From NCBI RefSeq assembly GCF_026616205.1, contig NZ_JANHGR010000001.1, positions 248,001-312,000 on the forward strand: 64,000 nt of DNA, given 5' to 3'. This document shows positions 1-8,538 of this stretch, piece after piece (within the stretch, counting starts at the first letter, position 1; each line of letters begins with the position of its first letter). This DNA comes from Halolamina litorea. Its GTDB lineage: Archaea > Halobacteriota > Halobacteria > Halobacteriales > Haloferacaceae. The position numbers and the translations under genes were made by a program. The notes below the pieces were generated by a model. The model was given only the letters and a program-made list of their open reading frames with translations, did no database searches and was not told the DNA's origin.

Positions 1-2259
1 CTTCTCGTTGGGGCCGACGTAGACGTAGGTCACGTCATAGCGCTCCAGGAGGTCGGCGGCCTGCGCCCACTCGCCGGCGTAGATCGTATCGACGTTTCTG
101 ACCCGGCGTTCGTACGCCTCCTGGCTCCGGTACTCGGCTTCGTGGTCCCAACCGATGACCGTCGGCAGTCCCGAGAACGTCGCGGCGGGGTTCGACCAGT
201 GGTAGGACGCACCCGGTGTCTCGACGATGGTCGGCTTTCCGGGTCGCTCCTTCAGCCAGCGCAGCGCGTCGTACTCGTTGGCGTGGTAGTTCTCGACGGC
301 TTTCAGCCCGTCGAGCGACGGCTCGTAGTGGTCGTCGGCGACGGGGCCGCCGACCTCTGCGGCGAACATCATCACGGGGAACGTCGCGCTGACCAGCAAC
401 ACGACGACGACGAACCCGACCGTGAGCGCCGAACCGAGCGCCGCTCGGTTGTCCAGCGAGTCACGGGCGGCGGTCTCACCGGCAGCCAGCCGTGCCTCGC
501 CGGCGGACGCGAGTCGGCCGACGTGCCGGCGCAGGAGGAGTGCTGTCGCCGCCCCCGCGCCGGCGGCGCCCAGCGTCCACGCCTGTACGGCCACCTTCAG
601 CGAGGTGTTCCACCGGGGGTTGGCGATCAGCGGCAGCTTCGCGTGGGCGAGTTCGAGCGAGAGCAGCAGGCCGGCGCCGGCGACCAGCAACACCGTCGCA
701 AAGCCCGCCCGCCCCGAGCGCACCAGCAGCCAGCCGGCGACGATCAGCGTCAGTAGTAGCGCCATCACGGCGAAGTTCTCGATCACCAGCGCCGCGCCGA
801 CGGCGCCGAGGACGAGCACGCCGGCGGCGCCGAGCCACGCGGTCGGGAGGTCCTCGGCCGCGGGCCAGCCCTCGTTGGCGAGGTAGACCCCGAACATGGT
901 CAACAGCCCGCCGTACATCACGAGGAACGCCGGTAGCGGGCTCCGCGGCGGGAGGAACCCGATCCCCTCGTTGCTGGGCACGTGGCCGAACACGAGGAAC
1001 GGCGACGCGACGGCGACGCCGATGAGGAGCACCACACCGCCGACGACGACGGCGAGCGCGACCCGCCAGAGTTCGTGGGCGAGCCACTCGCCGCGGCTCT
1101 CGGCGGCCGTCGCGGGTTCGAGGCGTTCTGCAACCCCCTCGGGAAGCAGCGTCGCCGGGTGAGCGTCGGCGGCGCCGACGGCCAGCATCGCCATCCCGGC
1201 AGCGGTCGGGAGCGACCACGTGTTCATGAAGCCAAAGAGGCCGGCGACTGCGCCGAGACCGCCGAAGACGAGAGCGAGCCGTCGGAACCGCTCCCGTTCG
1301 GGCGTGACGTAGTACGCCAGCGCCAGCGCGCCGGCGAACATGACGTAGGGGTTCGCGAACGTGTGGCCGTGGAGGTCGGCCTTGACGAAGGAGTAGAGGG
1401 GCACCTCCTGGATCGTGCCCGGGACGACGTAGCGGGTGTACCACCACCCCCAGTCGAGGGGCTGTGAGAGGTCCGAAACCGTCGTCTGGAGTTCGCCGCC
1501 GTCGAAGCGCTGGGCGACGAAGCCGAAGGCGGCCTGCTCGACCGGGCCGGCGAGCGCGTCGGGGATGTAGGGCGTGAACAGTCGGATCGCGGTCGTCGAC
1601 GCCCCGGCGAGGGCGACGAAGAAGGCCGTGAAGACGCCGCCGAGGCGGTAGGACCCGCCCCGGCGGGAGACGACGGCCCCGCCGACGCCGTAGGCGACGA
1701 CGAACAGCATCCCGTAGAACGTCGCGATGCCGAGGTTGAAGCCGTAGCGGATGGCGACGCCGGTCAGCATCGAGAGGCTGGCGACCTGCATCTGGGTGCC
1801 GTAGTAGTACTTCAGCGGCTCCCCGGCGAACCACATGTCCTCCGGGGGCAGCGTTTCGGCGCGTTCGAGCGTGTTGACCAGCGCGAAGTGGAGGAACTGC
1901 TCGCCGGCCTGTGGCGTGATCGCGGGGTTGCCAGCGCGGAACGCGACCATGATCAGGAAGCCGACGGCGAAGACGCCGTAGGCGCCGGCGACGGCGCGCC
2001 AGTCGGGGCGGGCACCGCGGCGCCACGAGAGCGCGGCGACGGCGAGCACGATTCCCAGCCCGAGGAGGAGGGTGTGGAAGCCGAAGGTGAGTTGGCCGAT
2101 CCAGAACACCGCGATCGCGAACGGGACCAGCGCGGCCGGGAGCGCAAAGGCGGCGCCCCGCCGCGGGAGGTGTTGGAACGCCGCGGCGGCGATCGGCGCA
2201 CCGAGCGCGGTCAGCCCCCCGACGACGAGGAGGTACGCGAGGACGGGGATCCACTCCAT
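1..2259 (-). CDS. DUF2298 (Chlor_Arch_YYY) multi-spanning membrane protein, 3' end cut by window
   Basis: The frame is open from an ATG at 2259 to the window edge, giving 753 codons without a stop, so the C-terminus is missing. The protein is a chain of hydrophobic segments with a KYYYGTQ motif about 130 residues in and a DWGWWY motif further on, both typical of the archaeal/Chloroflexi YYY family (DUF2298). The last visible residues, YVYVGPNEK, belong to the extracytoplasmic C-terminal part. Family members resemble membrane glycosyltransferases and are suspected of a role in surface glycosylation, but the reaction is unknown. An arginine-rich frame on the same strand (476-2254) is a GC artefact; this frame has the hydrophobicity and motifs of a real protein. 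Confidence 0.85.
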   Translation of the reverse strand, partial: MEWIPVLAYLLVVGGLTALGAPIAAAAFQHLPRRGAAFALPAALVPFAIAVFWIGQLTFGFHTLLLGLGIVLAVAALSWRRGARPDWRAVAGAYGVFAVGFLIMVAFRAGNPAITPQAGEQFLHFALVNTLERAETLPPEDMWFAGEPLKYYYGTQMQVASLSMLTGVAIRYGFNLGIATFYGMLFVVAYGVGGAVVSRRGGSYRLGGVFTAFFVALAGASTTAIRLFTPYIPDALAGPVEQAAFGFVAQRFDGGELQTTVSDLSQPLDWGWWYTRYVVPGTIQEVPLYSFVKADLHGHTFANPYVMFAGALALAYYVTPERERFRRLALVFGGLGAVAGLFGFMNTWSLPTAAGMAMLAVGAADAHPATLLPEGVAERLEPATAAESRGEWLAHELWRVALAVVVGGVVLLIGVAVASPFLVFGHVPSNEGIGFLPPRSPLPAFLVMYGGLLTMFGVYLANEGWPAAEDLPTAWLGAAGVLVLGAVGAALVIENFAVMALLLTLIVAGWLLVRSGRAGFATVLLVAGAGLLLSLELAHAKLPLIANPRWNTSLKVAVQAWTLGAAGAGAATALLLRRHVGRLASAGEARLAAGETAARDSLDNRAALGSALTVGFVVVVLLVSATFPVMMFAAEVGGPVADDHYEPSLDGLKAVENYHANEYDALRWLKERPGKPTIVETPGASYHWSNPAATFSGLPTVIGWDHEAEYRSQEAYERRVRNVDTIYAGEWAQAADLLERYDVTYVYVGPNEK

Positions 2260-2307
2260 AGGTAGGCGTACAGTCGAACCGTTTTCACCTTTCTGGGACG
2301 GGACCGC

Positions 2308-2781
2308 TCAGCAGATCGGCTCGCTCTCGCCGTAGGCCGCCAGCACGACCACGCAGGTGTGCTCGCCGGGCGACGCCTCGGCGGTCTCGATCAGCGTCTC
2401 CTCGTGGTCGAACGACCAGTCCCGAAGCTCCCGACCGGCGGCGAGGCCGGCTTCGAGGCGGGCTTCCACGTCGGCTTCGGCCTCGGCGTCGGCCTCGTAG
2501 AACAGTCCCGCCCCGGGACCGGTCGTCCACCCGATCCCGGCGGCGACGGTTTCGGGGCCGACGGCGGCCGCTTTCGCCTGCACGACGTTGAGCCGGTTCC
2601 CCGCGGGGCCGAGGTCGGGTGCCGACTCGACCCTGACGACCTCGGCGTCGGCGGGCACGACCGAGGAGACGGGGACGAGGTTGTAGTTGTGGAGGTTCGC
2701 GTCGGCCAGCGCGGCGTCGTAGGCGGCCTTGGCCGTCGGCGCGGTACCGGCACCGGCGACGACGTGGATGATGCTGCTCAT
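2308..2781 (-). CDS. pdaD: pyruvoyl-dependent arginine decarboxylase
   Basis: A 157-residue proenzyme expected to decarboxylate arginine to agmatine, the first step of archaeal polyamine synthesis and the source of agmatine for agmatidine in tRNA-Ile2. The self-cleavage site is visible as LVPVSSVVP, with the Ser39-Ser40 pair; in this family the second Ser becomes the pyruvoyl cofactor. The C-terminal half has the expected G-I-G-W-T-T-GPGAG stretch and a short LAAYGE strand near the end. Length matches the archaeal family. The gene lies 48 bases downstream of the DUF2298 gene start on the same strand. The call is firm from motif and length; activity is inferred from the family. Confidence 0.9.
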   Translation of the reverse strand: MSSIIHVVAGAGTAPTAKAAYDAALADANLHNYNLVPVSSVVPADAEVVRVESAPDLGPAGNRLNVVQAKAAAVGPETVAAGIGWTTGPGAGLFYEADAEAEADVEARLEAGLAAGRELRDWSFDHEETLIETAEASPGEHTCVVVLAAYGESEPIC

Positions 2782-2820
2782 GGCGGAAGGCGGCGCCCGG
2801 CGGAGAAAGGGGCTACGGAC

Positions 2821-3258
2821 TCAGCCGGGGTAGTTCGCGAACACGAGCAGGACGCCGAGCGCAGCCACCACCGCCAGCACGACGACGACGCCGACGTAGC
2901 CCGCGGCCACGGCGACCAGCGCAAGCCGGCCGTCCCAGCCGTCGCCGGCGCTCGGGTCCCACCAGTCAAGCCGTGGGGCGACGACGCCGACGGCGAGCGC
3001 CGACCCGAGGAGCAGCGCCAGCGTCGAGGCGACGATCCAGCCGACCCCGACGGTCCCGGTGGCGATCCCGGGCGCGAACAGCACGAGCACGTGGACGACG
3101 GCGTAGGCCGTCGCCACGACGGCGTAGTTCCCGAGGAGCGTGCCCGTGGGCCGGCCGGCGAAGAGCCGTCTCGTGGACTCGAACAGCAGCAGCGGCGCCA
3201 ACACGGCGGCGTCGAACAGCCAGAGGCCGACGAGGAGGAGGGGGGCGACGGGGTCCAT
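2821..3258 (-). CDS. four-helix membrane protein, paralogue of its upstream neighbour
   Basis: A 145-residue protein with about four transmembrane segments and few charged loops. It aligns with the product of 3301-3756: both have a G-N-Y or S-N-Y motif before the second helix, a D-G-x-x-DGR(L/I)AL motif before the last helix, and an (Y/F)PG C-terminus. The ATG at 3258 follows a run of G residues, with no clear ribosome binding site. I do not recognise a named family. The tandem arrangement and shared motifs point to gene duplication, perhaps forming a heteromeric membrane complex, but that is inference. Confidence 0.75.
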   Translation of the reverse strand: MDPVAPLLLVGLWLFDAAVLAPLLLFESTRRLFAGRPTGTLLGNYAVVATAYAVVHVLVLFAPGIATGTVGVGWIVASTLALLLGSALAVGVVAPRLDWWDPSAGDGWDGRLALVAVAAGYVGVVVVLAVVAALGVLLVFANYPG

Positions 3259-3300
3259 GGCCGGGAGCGCGCCCGGGCCCGGTAAGTGTTTTCCGGGCCG

Positions 3301-3756
3301 CTACCCGGGGAACCCGACGGCGATGGCGACGACGAGGACGACGAACGCCAGCGCGCCGGTCGCGGCGACGTAGGCGAACAGTTCGAGCGTCAGCGCGATC
3401 CGCCCGTCGTACTCCCCGTCAGCTTTCGGGTGCCAGTGGCCCAGTCCCGGCACCGCGAGCGCCACGGCCGCCCACCAGAGCACGAGGTTCACCAGCGTCA
3501 CGCCGGCGAGCCATCCGATCTCGCGGCCGGCGAGTCGGCCGCCGTTGAAGGCAACCGTGAGCGCCAGCCCCGACAGGTGTGTCGCCGTGAACGCCGCGGT
3601 GGCGACGAGATAGTTCGACGGCAGCCCGTCGGTCGGCCACGACCGGATCAGTCGCCTGACGGCCGTCGAGAGGAGGATTGGCGAGAGCACGAGCGCGTTC
3701 GCCAGCCACAGCGCGCCGAACAGGAGGGGGACCTGCGTGACGATCCCGGGAACCAT
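3301..3756 (-). CDS. four-helix membrane protein, tandem paralogue
   Basis: A 151-residue membrane protein, upstream partner of 2821-3258 in the same direction. The predicted helices sit at about residues 8-28, 48-68, 80-102 and 125-147. The segment DGEYDGRIAL corresponds to DGWDGRLAL in the neighbour. A WHPKAD loop and a terminal GFPG also match the neighbour's pattern. No catalytic motif is visible and the function is unknown. Start at the ATG at 3756. Confidence 0.75.
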   Translation of the reverse strand: MVPGIVTQVPLLFGALWLANALVLSPILLSTAVRRLIRSWPTDGLPSNYLVATAAFTATHLSGLALTVAFNGGRLAGREIGWLAGVTLVNLVLWWAAVALAVPGLGHWHPKADGEYDGRIALTLELFAYVAATGALAFVVLVVAIAVGFPG

Positions 3757-3796
3757 GCTCCGCCGTCGTGTCGGCCGCGAGAAACGCTTTGTGGTG

Positions 3797-4123
3797 CTAC
3801 CGGCGTTCGACCGTCCGCTCGTCGAGCGCGATCAGGAGCGCCGCCGCGACGAGCACGCCGGCCATCGGTACCACGAATATCCGGAGGGCCGCGCTGGGGA
3901 GTCCGAGTGCCCCGAGCGCGCCGGCACCCCCGAGGGCGACCGCCGTACGGCCGACGACGGCACCGGCGGTCCCGACCGCCGCCGCGACGCCGAGGCCGCC
4001 GGCGAAGACGAGCCGGCTCTGTGTGAGGCCCGTGCTGTCGAGGAAGAACGCCAGTACCGCCAGAAAGGTGAGCAGCGCCGCCATCGCCATCCCGCGTGCG
4101 GGTTGGCTGCCCGTGATCCGCAT
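3797..4123 (-). CDS. small membrane protein downstream of PAN
   Basis: A 108-residue protein made almost entirely of four Ala/Val/Gly/Leu-rich hydrophobic segments with a basic N-terminus (MRITGSQPARG) and a short charged C-terminus (DERTVERR). Only 9 bases separate its ATG from the stop of the PAN gene, so the two are probably cotranscribed. I recognise no named family. Its place behind the proteasome activator may simply reflect conserved haloarchaeal gene order. Confidence 0.7.
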   Translation of the reverse strand: MRITGSQPARGMAMAALLTFLAVLAFFLDSTGLTQSRLVFAGGLGVAAAVGTAGAVVGRTAVALGGAGALGALGLPSAALRIFVVPMAGVLVAAALLIALDERTVERR

Positions 4124-4132
4124 CCGCGGGAG

Positions 4133-5359
4133 TTACTGGTAGTGAGTGAGCCCGGTCCCCGGTGCGTCCTCGGAGGCCTTCTCGATCTTCTCGTGGGCGG
4201 CCTCGAAGTCCTCGGCGCGGACCTCCTCGCGCTCGTCGCGGATGGCGAACATCCCCGCCTCGGTGGTGAGCGCGGCGATCTCGGCGCCGGAGTAGTCCTC
4301 GAGCTGTTCGGCGAGTTCGCCGAAGTCCACGTCCTCGGCGAGGTTGAGTTCGCTGGCGTGGATCTCGAGGATGCGCTCGCGGCCCTCGGCGTTGGGCTTG
4401 GGCACCTCGATCAGGCGGTCGAAGCGACCGGGTCGGAGGATCGCTTCGTCGAGCATGTCGAAGCGGTTGGTGGCGGCCATGATGCGGATCTCGCCGCGGT
4501 CGTCGAAGCCGTCCATCTCCGACAGGAGCTGCATCATCGTCCGCTGGACCTCGGCGTCGCCGGAGGTCTTGGAGTCCGTCCGGGTGGTGGCGACGGCGTC
4601 GATCTCGTCGATGAAGATGACGGCGGGCTCGCGCTCGGCGGCGAGTTCGAACAGGTCCCGCACGAGGCGGGCACCCTCCCCGATGAACTTCCGGACGAGT
4701 TCGGAGCCGGCCATCTTGATGAACGTCGCGTCGGTCTCGTTGGCGACGGCCTTCGCGAGCATCGTCTTCCCCGTCCCCGGCGGGCCGTGGAGCAGGACGC
4801 CGCTCGGGGGCTCGACGCCGACCTCGCGGAACACGTCGGCGTTGACCAGCGGGTCCTCGACGGCCTCGCGCACCTCGCGGATCTGGTCGTCGATGCCGCC
4901 GATGTCGTCGTAGACGACGTCCGGCGACGCCTCGACCTCCATCGCCTGTGCGCGGGCGTCGGTCTCGTCGTCGAGCAGCTCTTGGACCGAGAAGGAGTCG
5001 TTGATGGCGACCCGGTCACCGGCCTCGACCTCGCCCTCGAGGGCGGGGGAGAGTTCGGTGAGGACCTCCTGGTTGTTGCCGTGTTGCTTGATCACGACGC
5101 CGTCCTCGGTCAGCTCTTCGACCGTCGCCAGGTAGAGCGACGAGGTCTTGAGCGTCTCGTTGCGGCGTTTGAGTTGGTCGACTTCCTCGCGGAGTTCGGA
5201 CTTGCGCCCCTCCGCGTCGTGGAGCCGTTCGTCCAACTCCTCGTTGACTTGCACGAGCCGCTCGAAGTGTTCCCTGATCGCCTCCAGGCGCTCGGCTTGG
5301 GACATGTCCGGGTCCAAGTCGAGCCGGGGACGGTCGGGGAGGGACGGACTGCGTGACAT
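4133..5359 (-). CDS. pan: proteasome-activating nucleotidase (AAA ATPase)
   Basis: A 408-residue ring ATPase that unfolds substrates and opens the 20S proteasome. The order is N-terminal coiled coil (about residues 20-75), OB-fold (about 75-130), then the AAA domain with Walker A GPPGTGKT, Walker B VIFIDEID, a sensor ATNR and arginine fingers in RPGRFDR. The C-terminus ends T-H-Y-Q: the penultimate tyrosine fits the HbYX docking motif, although the preceding residue is His rather than clearly hydrophobic. The start at ATG 5359 is preferred over one 38 codons upstream, because the extension is arginine-rich and would run into the start of the divergent gene at 5472. Close to the normal PAN length of about 400-430. 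Confidence 0.95.
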   Translation of the reverse strand: MSRSPSLPDRPRLDLDPDMSQAERLEAIREHFERLVQVNEELDERLHDAEGRKSELREEVDQLKRRNETLKTSSLYLATVEELTEDGVVIKQHGNNQEVLTELSPALEGEVEAGDRVAINDSFSVQELLDDETDARAQAMEVEASPDVVYDDIGGIDDQIREVREAVEDPLVNADVFREVGVEPPSGVLLHGPPGTGKTMLAKAVANETDATFIKMAGSELVRKFIGEGARLVRDLFELAAEREPAVIFIDEIDAVATTRTDSKTSGDAEVQRTMMQLLSEMDGFDDRGEIRIMAATNRFDMLDEAILRPGRFDRLIEVPKPNAEGRERILEIHASELNLAEDVDFGELAEQLEDYSGAEIAALTTEAGMFAIRDEREEVRAEDFEAAHEKIEKASEDAPGTGLTHYQ

Positions 5360-5471
5360 CTCTCTGGTTCCGGTTAGGGGTACGCGTAAATGTGCCTTTG
5401 GGTCGGGGAATCGCCCCGTTCGGGCCGTGACCCGCGCACAGACTTTTGCTTCTACGCTTACGTACTGGCCC

Positions 5472-6347
5472 ATGAGTCAGGTCCTCGCGACGTTTCGGTC
5501 GGCGCTCGGCACCGCCCTCCGGTCGCCGATGCACGTCACCGTCGTACTCGTCGTCGGCACCGCGGCGGCGCTGGCCGGCGTGGTCGTCCCGCTGGTGCCG
5601 CTGGTCGGCCTCCTCGCCGGCCCGCTGTTCAACGCCGTCATCCTCGGCCCGCTGGTGACGGCGGCGCTGGTCGGGAGCGCCGCCGCGGTCCGGAACGGGG
5701 GCAACGCGTGGAACGGCGCCCAGTCGGCCGTAGACGACAATTGGGTCGACCTCGTCGGCGCCTACGGGGTCGTGGCGGTGCTCTGGGTCGTGGTCGGGGG
5801 TGCGCTCGGGCTGGCGTTCGTCGTCGGCGCGGTCGGCCTCGACAGCCTCACCGAACTCGACAGCCTCCGGACGGGCACGACCGCGCTGCTGGTCGCGCTC
5901 CCTTCGCTTGCGGTGCTCGGGCTGAGCGTCCTCGCGGGGACGGTGCTCCAGTTCGTCGGCCCCGCGGCGGTCGTCGCCGACGCCGACGCGGTCGAGTCGT
6001 TGCGCACCGCGGTCCGTTTCTCGGTCGCGAACCCGACCGGCGTGTTGGGGTTCTCGCTGGTCGCGTTCGGCGTCGCCGTCGCGGCGTCGGTGCCCGGCGC
6101 GGCGCTTGCCGCCGTCGTCTGGTACGTCGGCAACACCGGGGCGGCCGCGGTGATCCTCGCCATCGGCTTCCTCGAAGCCGTGACCGTCGCCGGCGCGGTC
6201 ACGTCGGTGTATCTGGTCGAGTACTTCGAGGCGGCGGCTGACCCGTCGGTGCTGCCCGGCGAGGGCTCGCTCGCGGCGACGACCGACGGCGTCGATACTG
6301 GCGGCTTCGAGTTCGGGACGGTGAAAAACGACCGCGAGCGGCTCTGA
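5472..6347 (+). CDS. multi-spanning membrane protein of unknown function
   Basis: A 291-residue protein with about six hydrophobic helices arranged as two similar halves: pairs of long Ala/Val/Gly helices, then a short amphipathic stretch (SLRTAVRFSVANP) before the last helices. The C-terminal 45 residues are hydrophilic and probably cytoplasmic. Such proteins are common in haloarchaea and are annotated only as DUF membrane proteins. The ATG at 5472 is divergent from PAN, with 112 bases between them holding both promoters. The stop is 1 base from the convergent pepF stop. Confidence 0.8.
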   Translation: MSQVLATFRSALGTALRSPMHVTVVLVVGTAAALAGVVVPLVPLVGLLAGPLFNAVILGPLVTAALVGSAAAVRNGGNAWNGAQSAVDDNWVDLVGAYGVVAVLWVVVGGALGLAFVVGAVGLDSLTELDSLRTGTTALLVALPSLAVLGLSVLAGTVLQFVGPAAVVADADAVESLRTAVRFSVANPTGVLGFSLVAFGVAVAASVPGAALAAVVWYVGNTGAAAVILAIGFLEAVTVAGAVTSVYLVEYFEAAADPSVLPGEGSLAATTDGVDTGGFEFGTVKNDRERL

Positions 6348-6348
6348 G

Positions 6349-8148
6349 TTACTCTAGGTCCAGTAGCTCCGCGGCGTCGTCGAGTCGCTCGCCGTACGCC
6401 GACAGGGCGGACTCGATAGGCTCAGGGCTGGTCATGTCGATGCCCGCGATCTCGAGCACGTCGATGGGGTACTCGCTGCCGCCGGCCGCGAGCGCGTCGC
6501 GGTAGGCCTGTGCGGCGTCCTCACCCTCCTCGCGGATCTTCTCGACGATGGCGACGGCCGCCGAGATACCAGTCGAGTACTGGTAGACGTAGAAGTTGTA
6601 GTAGAAGTGGGGGATGCGCATCCACTCCTTGGCGATCAGGTCGTCCACGTCGGCGTTCGCGTAGAACTCCGACTTCAGCCCGCCGTACACCTCGTCGAAG
6701 GCGTCGGGGGTGAGCGGCTGGCCGTTCTCGGCGCGCTCGTGGATGCGCTGTTCGAAGTCCGCGAACATCGTCTGGCGGTAGAGCGTCGAGCGGATGCGCT
6801 CGAGGTACTGGTCCAGCGCGTGGACGCGGATCTCCTCGTCGTCGACGTTCTCGAGGAGGTAGTGGGTCAGTAGCGTCTCGTTGACCGTGCTCGCGACCTC
6901 GGCCACGAATATCTCGTAGTTGGAGTACTGCCACGGCTGCTCCTCCTTGGCCAGTTCCGAGTGCATCGAGTGGCCGAGTTCGTGGGCCAGCGTGAACAGC
7001 GAGGAGATGTCGTCCTGGAAGTTCATCAGGATGAACGGCTGGGTGTCGTAGGTGCCCGAGGAGAACGCGCCCGAGCGCTTCCCGCGGTTCTCGTAGACGT
7101 CGACCCAGCGGTTCTCCAGCCCCTGCTCCATCCGGGCCTGGTACTCCGGCCCGAGGGGTTCGACGGCCTCGACGATCCACTCCTTGGCCTGTGCGTACGT
7201 GATCTCGGGACCCTCCTCGCCGGTGAGTGACATGTAGAGGTCGTGCATCCCGAGTTCGTCGACGCCGAGGGCCTGCCGTTTGAGGTCGGCGTGGCGCTGG
7301 AGGTAGTCGAGGTTGTCGTGGACCGTGTCCACCAGCGTGTCGTACACCTCCGTCGGGACGTTGGTGCCGTCGAGGGCGGCCTCGCGGGCGGTGTCGTAGT
7401 TACGGGCCTCGGCCAGTTTCACGTCCTTCTTGGTGCTGTTCTGGAGGGAGGTGCCGACGGTGTTCCGGTAGTCGTCCCACGCCTCGTAGTACTGCTCGTA
7501 GGTCTCGCGGCGGAACTCCCGGTCCTCGTGTTTCTGGAGCTTCGTGAAGTTGCTCTGGGTGATCTCGACTTCCTCGCCGTCGGGCTTCTCGACGGTCGGG
7601 AACGTCAGGTCGGCGTTCGAGAGCATCCCGTAGATGTCGGAGGGCGCGTTGGTGATCTCCGAAAGGTCGGCGAGTAGCTCCTCGACCTCGGCGGAGCGCG
7701 TGTGGGGCTTCATCCGCAGCGCGTCGTCGAAGAAGTGCTCGAACTCCTGGAGGTCGGGTTCCGCCTCCATCATCGCCTCGATCTCCTCCCAGTCGAGTTC
7801 CTGCAGTTCCGGCTCGAGGAAGCTGGTCGCGCTGGAGGCGTCGGACCGCAACGCCTCGGCCTTGGCGCCGATGGCCTGGTACTCCTGGTCCCGAGTGTCC
7901 TCGGAGGAGCGCAGGCTGGCGTAGGCCGACACCTTCGCCACGTCACGCATCACGTCCTCGTACTCGGTCAGCAGTTCGTCCAGCGTCTCGGCGCTTTCCG
8001 TCGCGCGACCCTCGTACTCCCGCAGGTCGTCGATCCGTTCCTCGACGTCGTCGTACGCCTCCTGCCAGTGCTCCTCGTCCGGGAAGATCGACTCCAGATC
8101 CCACTTGTACTCCTCGTCGATCTCCTCGCGTTCGGGGACAGTGCTCAT
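6349..8148 (-). CDS. pepF: oligoendopeptidase F (M3 zinc peptidase)
   Basis: A 599-residue cytoplasmic metallopeptidase that cleaves oligopeptides, likely including products released by the proteasome encoded nearby. The zinc site is explicit: H389-E390-L-G-H393 (HELGH) with the third ligand E417 in NYEIFVAEVAST. The N-terminal helical M3 lobe and the C-terminal segment with HFYYNFYVYQYSTG complete the family pattern. Length equals that of bacterial PepF. ATG at 8148. The gene is convergent with the membrane protein at 5472-6347. Confidence 0.95.
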   Translation of the reverse strand: MSTVPEREEIDEEYKWDLESIFPDEEHWQEAYDDVEERIDDLREYEGRATESAETLDELLTEYEDVMRDVAKVSAYASLRSSEDTRDQEYQAIGAKAEALRSDASSATSFLEPELQELDWEEIEAMMEAEPDLQEFEHFFDDALRMKPHTRSAEVEELLADLSEITNAPSDIYGMLSNADLTFPTVEKPDGEEVEITQSNFTKLQKHEDREFRRETYEQYYEAWDDYRNTVGTSLQNSTKKDVKLAEARNYDTAREAALDGTNVPTEVYDTLVDTVHDNLDYLQRHADLKRQALGVDELGMHDLYMSLTGEEGPEITYAQAKEWIVEAVEPLGPEYQARMEQGLENRWVDVYENRGKRSGAFSSGTYDTQPFILMNFQDDISSLFTLAHELGHSMHSELAKEEQPWQYSNYEIFVAEVASTVNETLLTHYLLENVDDEEIRVHALDQYLERIRSTLYRQTMFADFEQRIHERAENGQPLTPDAFDEVYGGLKSEFYANADVDDLIAKEWMRIPHFYYNFYVYQYSTGISAAVAIVEKIREEGEDAAQAYRDALAAGGSEYPIDVLEIAGIDMTSPEPIESALSAYGERLDDAAELLDLE

Positions 8149-8241
8149 TCACCTCGTGGTTCCCACGAGACGGTGGTAAGTCTTCCCAATCGTTGACGGG
8201 TCTGCCCCTCGCGAGGAGCCGCCGACGCCCCGCCGCGGCGC

Positions 8242-8499
8242 TCACTCGTCGGTCAGGAGGTCGCTCCGTGGCTGGCCGTCGATGGCCTCCCGGGTGGCCT
8301 CCTCGACGACCAACCACAGCCCCTTCACCGCGAGGAAGACGCCGAACAGCGACGCCGGGACGGCGACGACGAGCGCCAGCAGCCAGCCGATCAGCGGGAC
8401 CCTGAACAGCGCCATCGCTGCCACCAGCCCCACGCCGACGACGGCGGCCCCCGCGACGACTCGGACCGTCGCGTCCCAACACACCTGCGTACGGATCAC
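8242..8499 (-). CDS. small two-helix membrane protein
   Basis: An 85-residue protein with a GTG start at 8499, two hydrophobic segments (about residues 13-30 and 35-62) and a charged C-terminal tail (EEATREAIDGQPRSDLLTDE). It lies between truA and pepF in the same orientation, 39 bases after truA. I recognise no named family. Composition (acidic tail, hydrophobic helices) supports translation. Confidence 0.6.
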   Translation of the reverse strand: MIRTQVCWDATVRVVAGAAVVGVGLVAAMALFRVPLIGWLLALVVAVPASLFGVFLAVKGLWLVVEEATREAIDGQPRSDLLTDE

Positions 8500-8538
8500 G
8501 CTCGGGTAACACGGCCGACCGCCAAAAGTCCGCAGGGG

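Noticed and set aside
476-2254. Long arginine-rich frame as the gene
   Set aside because: The frame beside it encodes a hydrophobic protein with YYY-family motifs and runs off the window; the Arg-rich frame is a high-GC artefact. The same applies to the N-terminal extensions opposite or upstream of pan, lyeJ, the kinase at 13193 and the stress protein at 50109.
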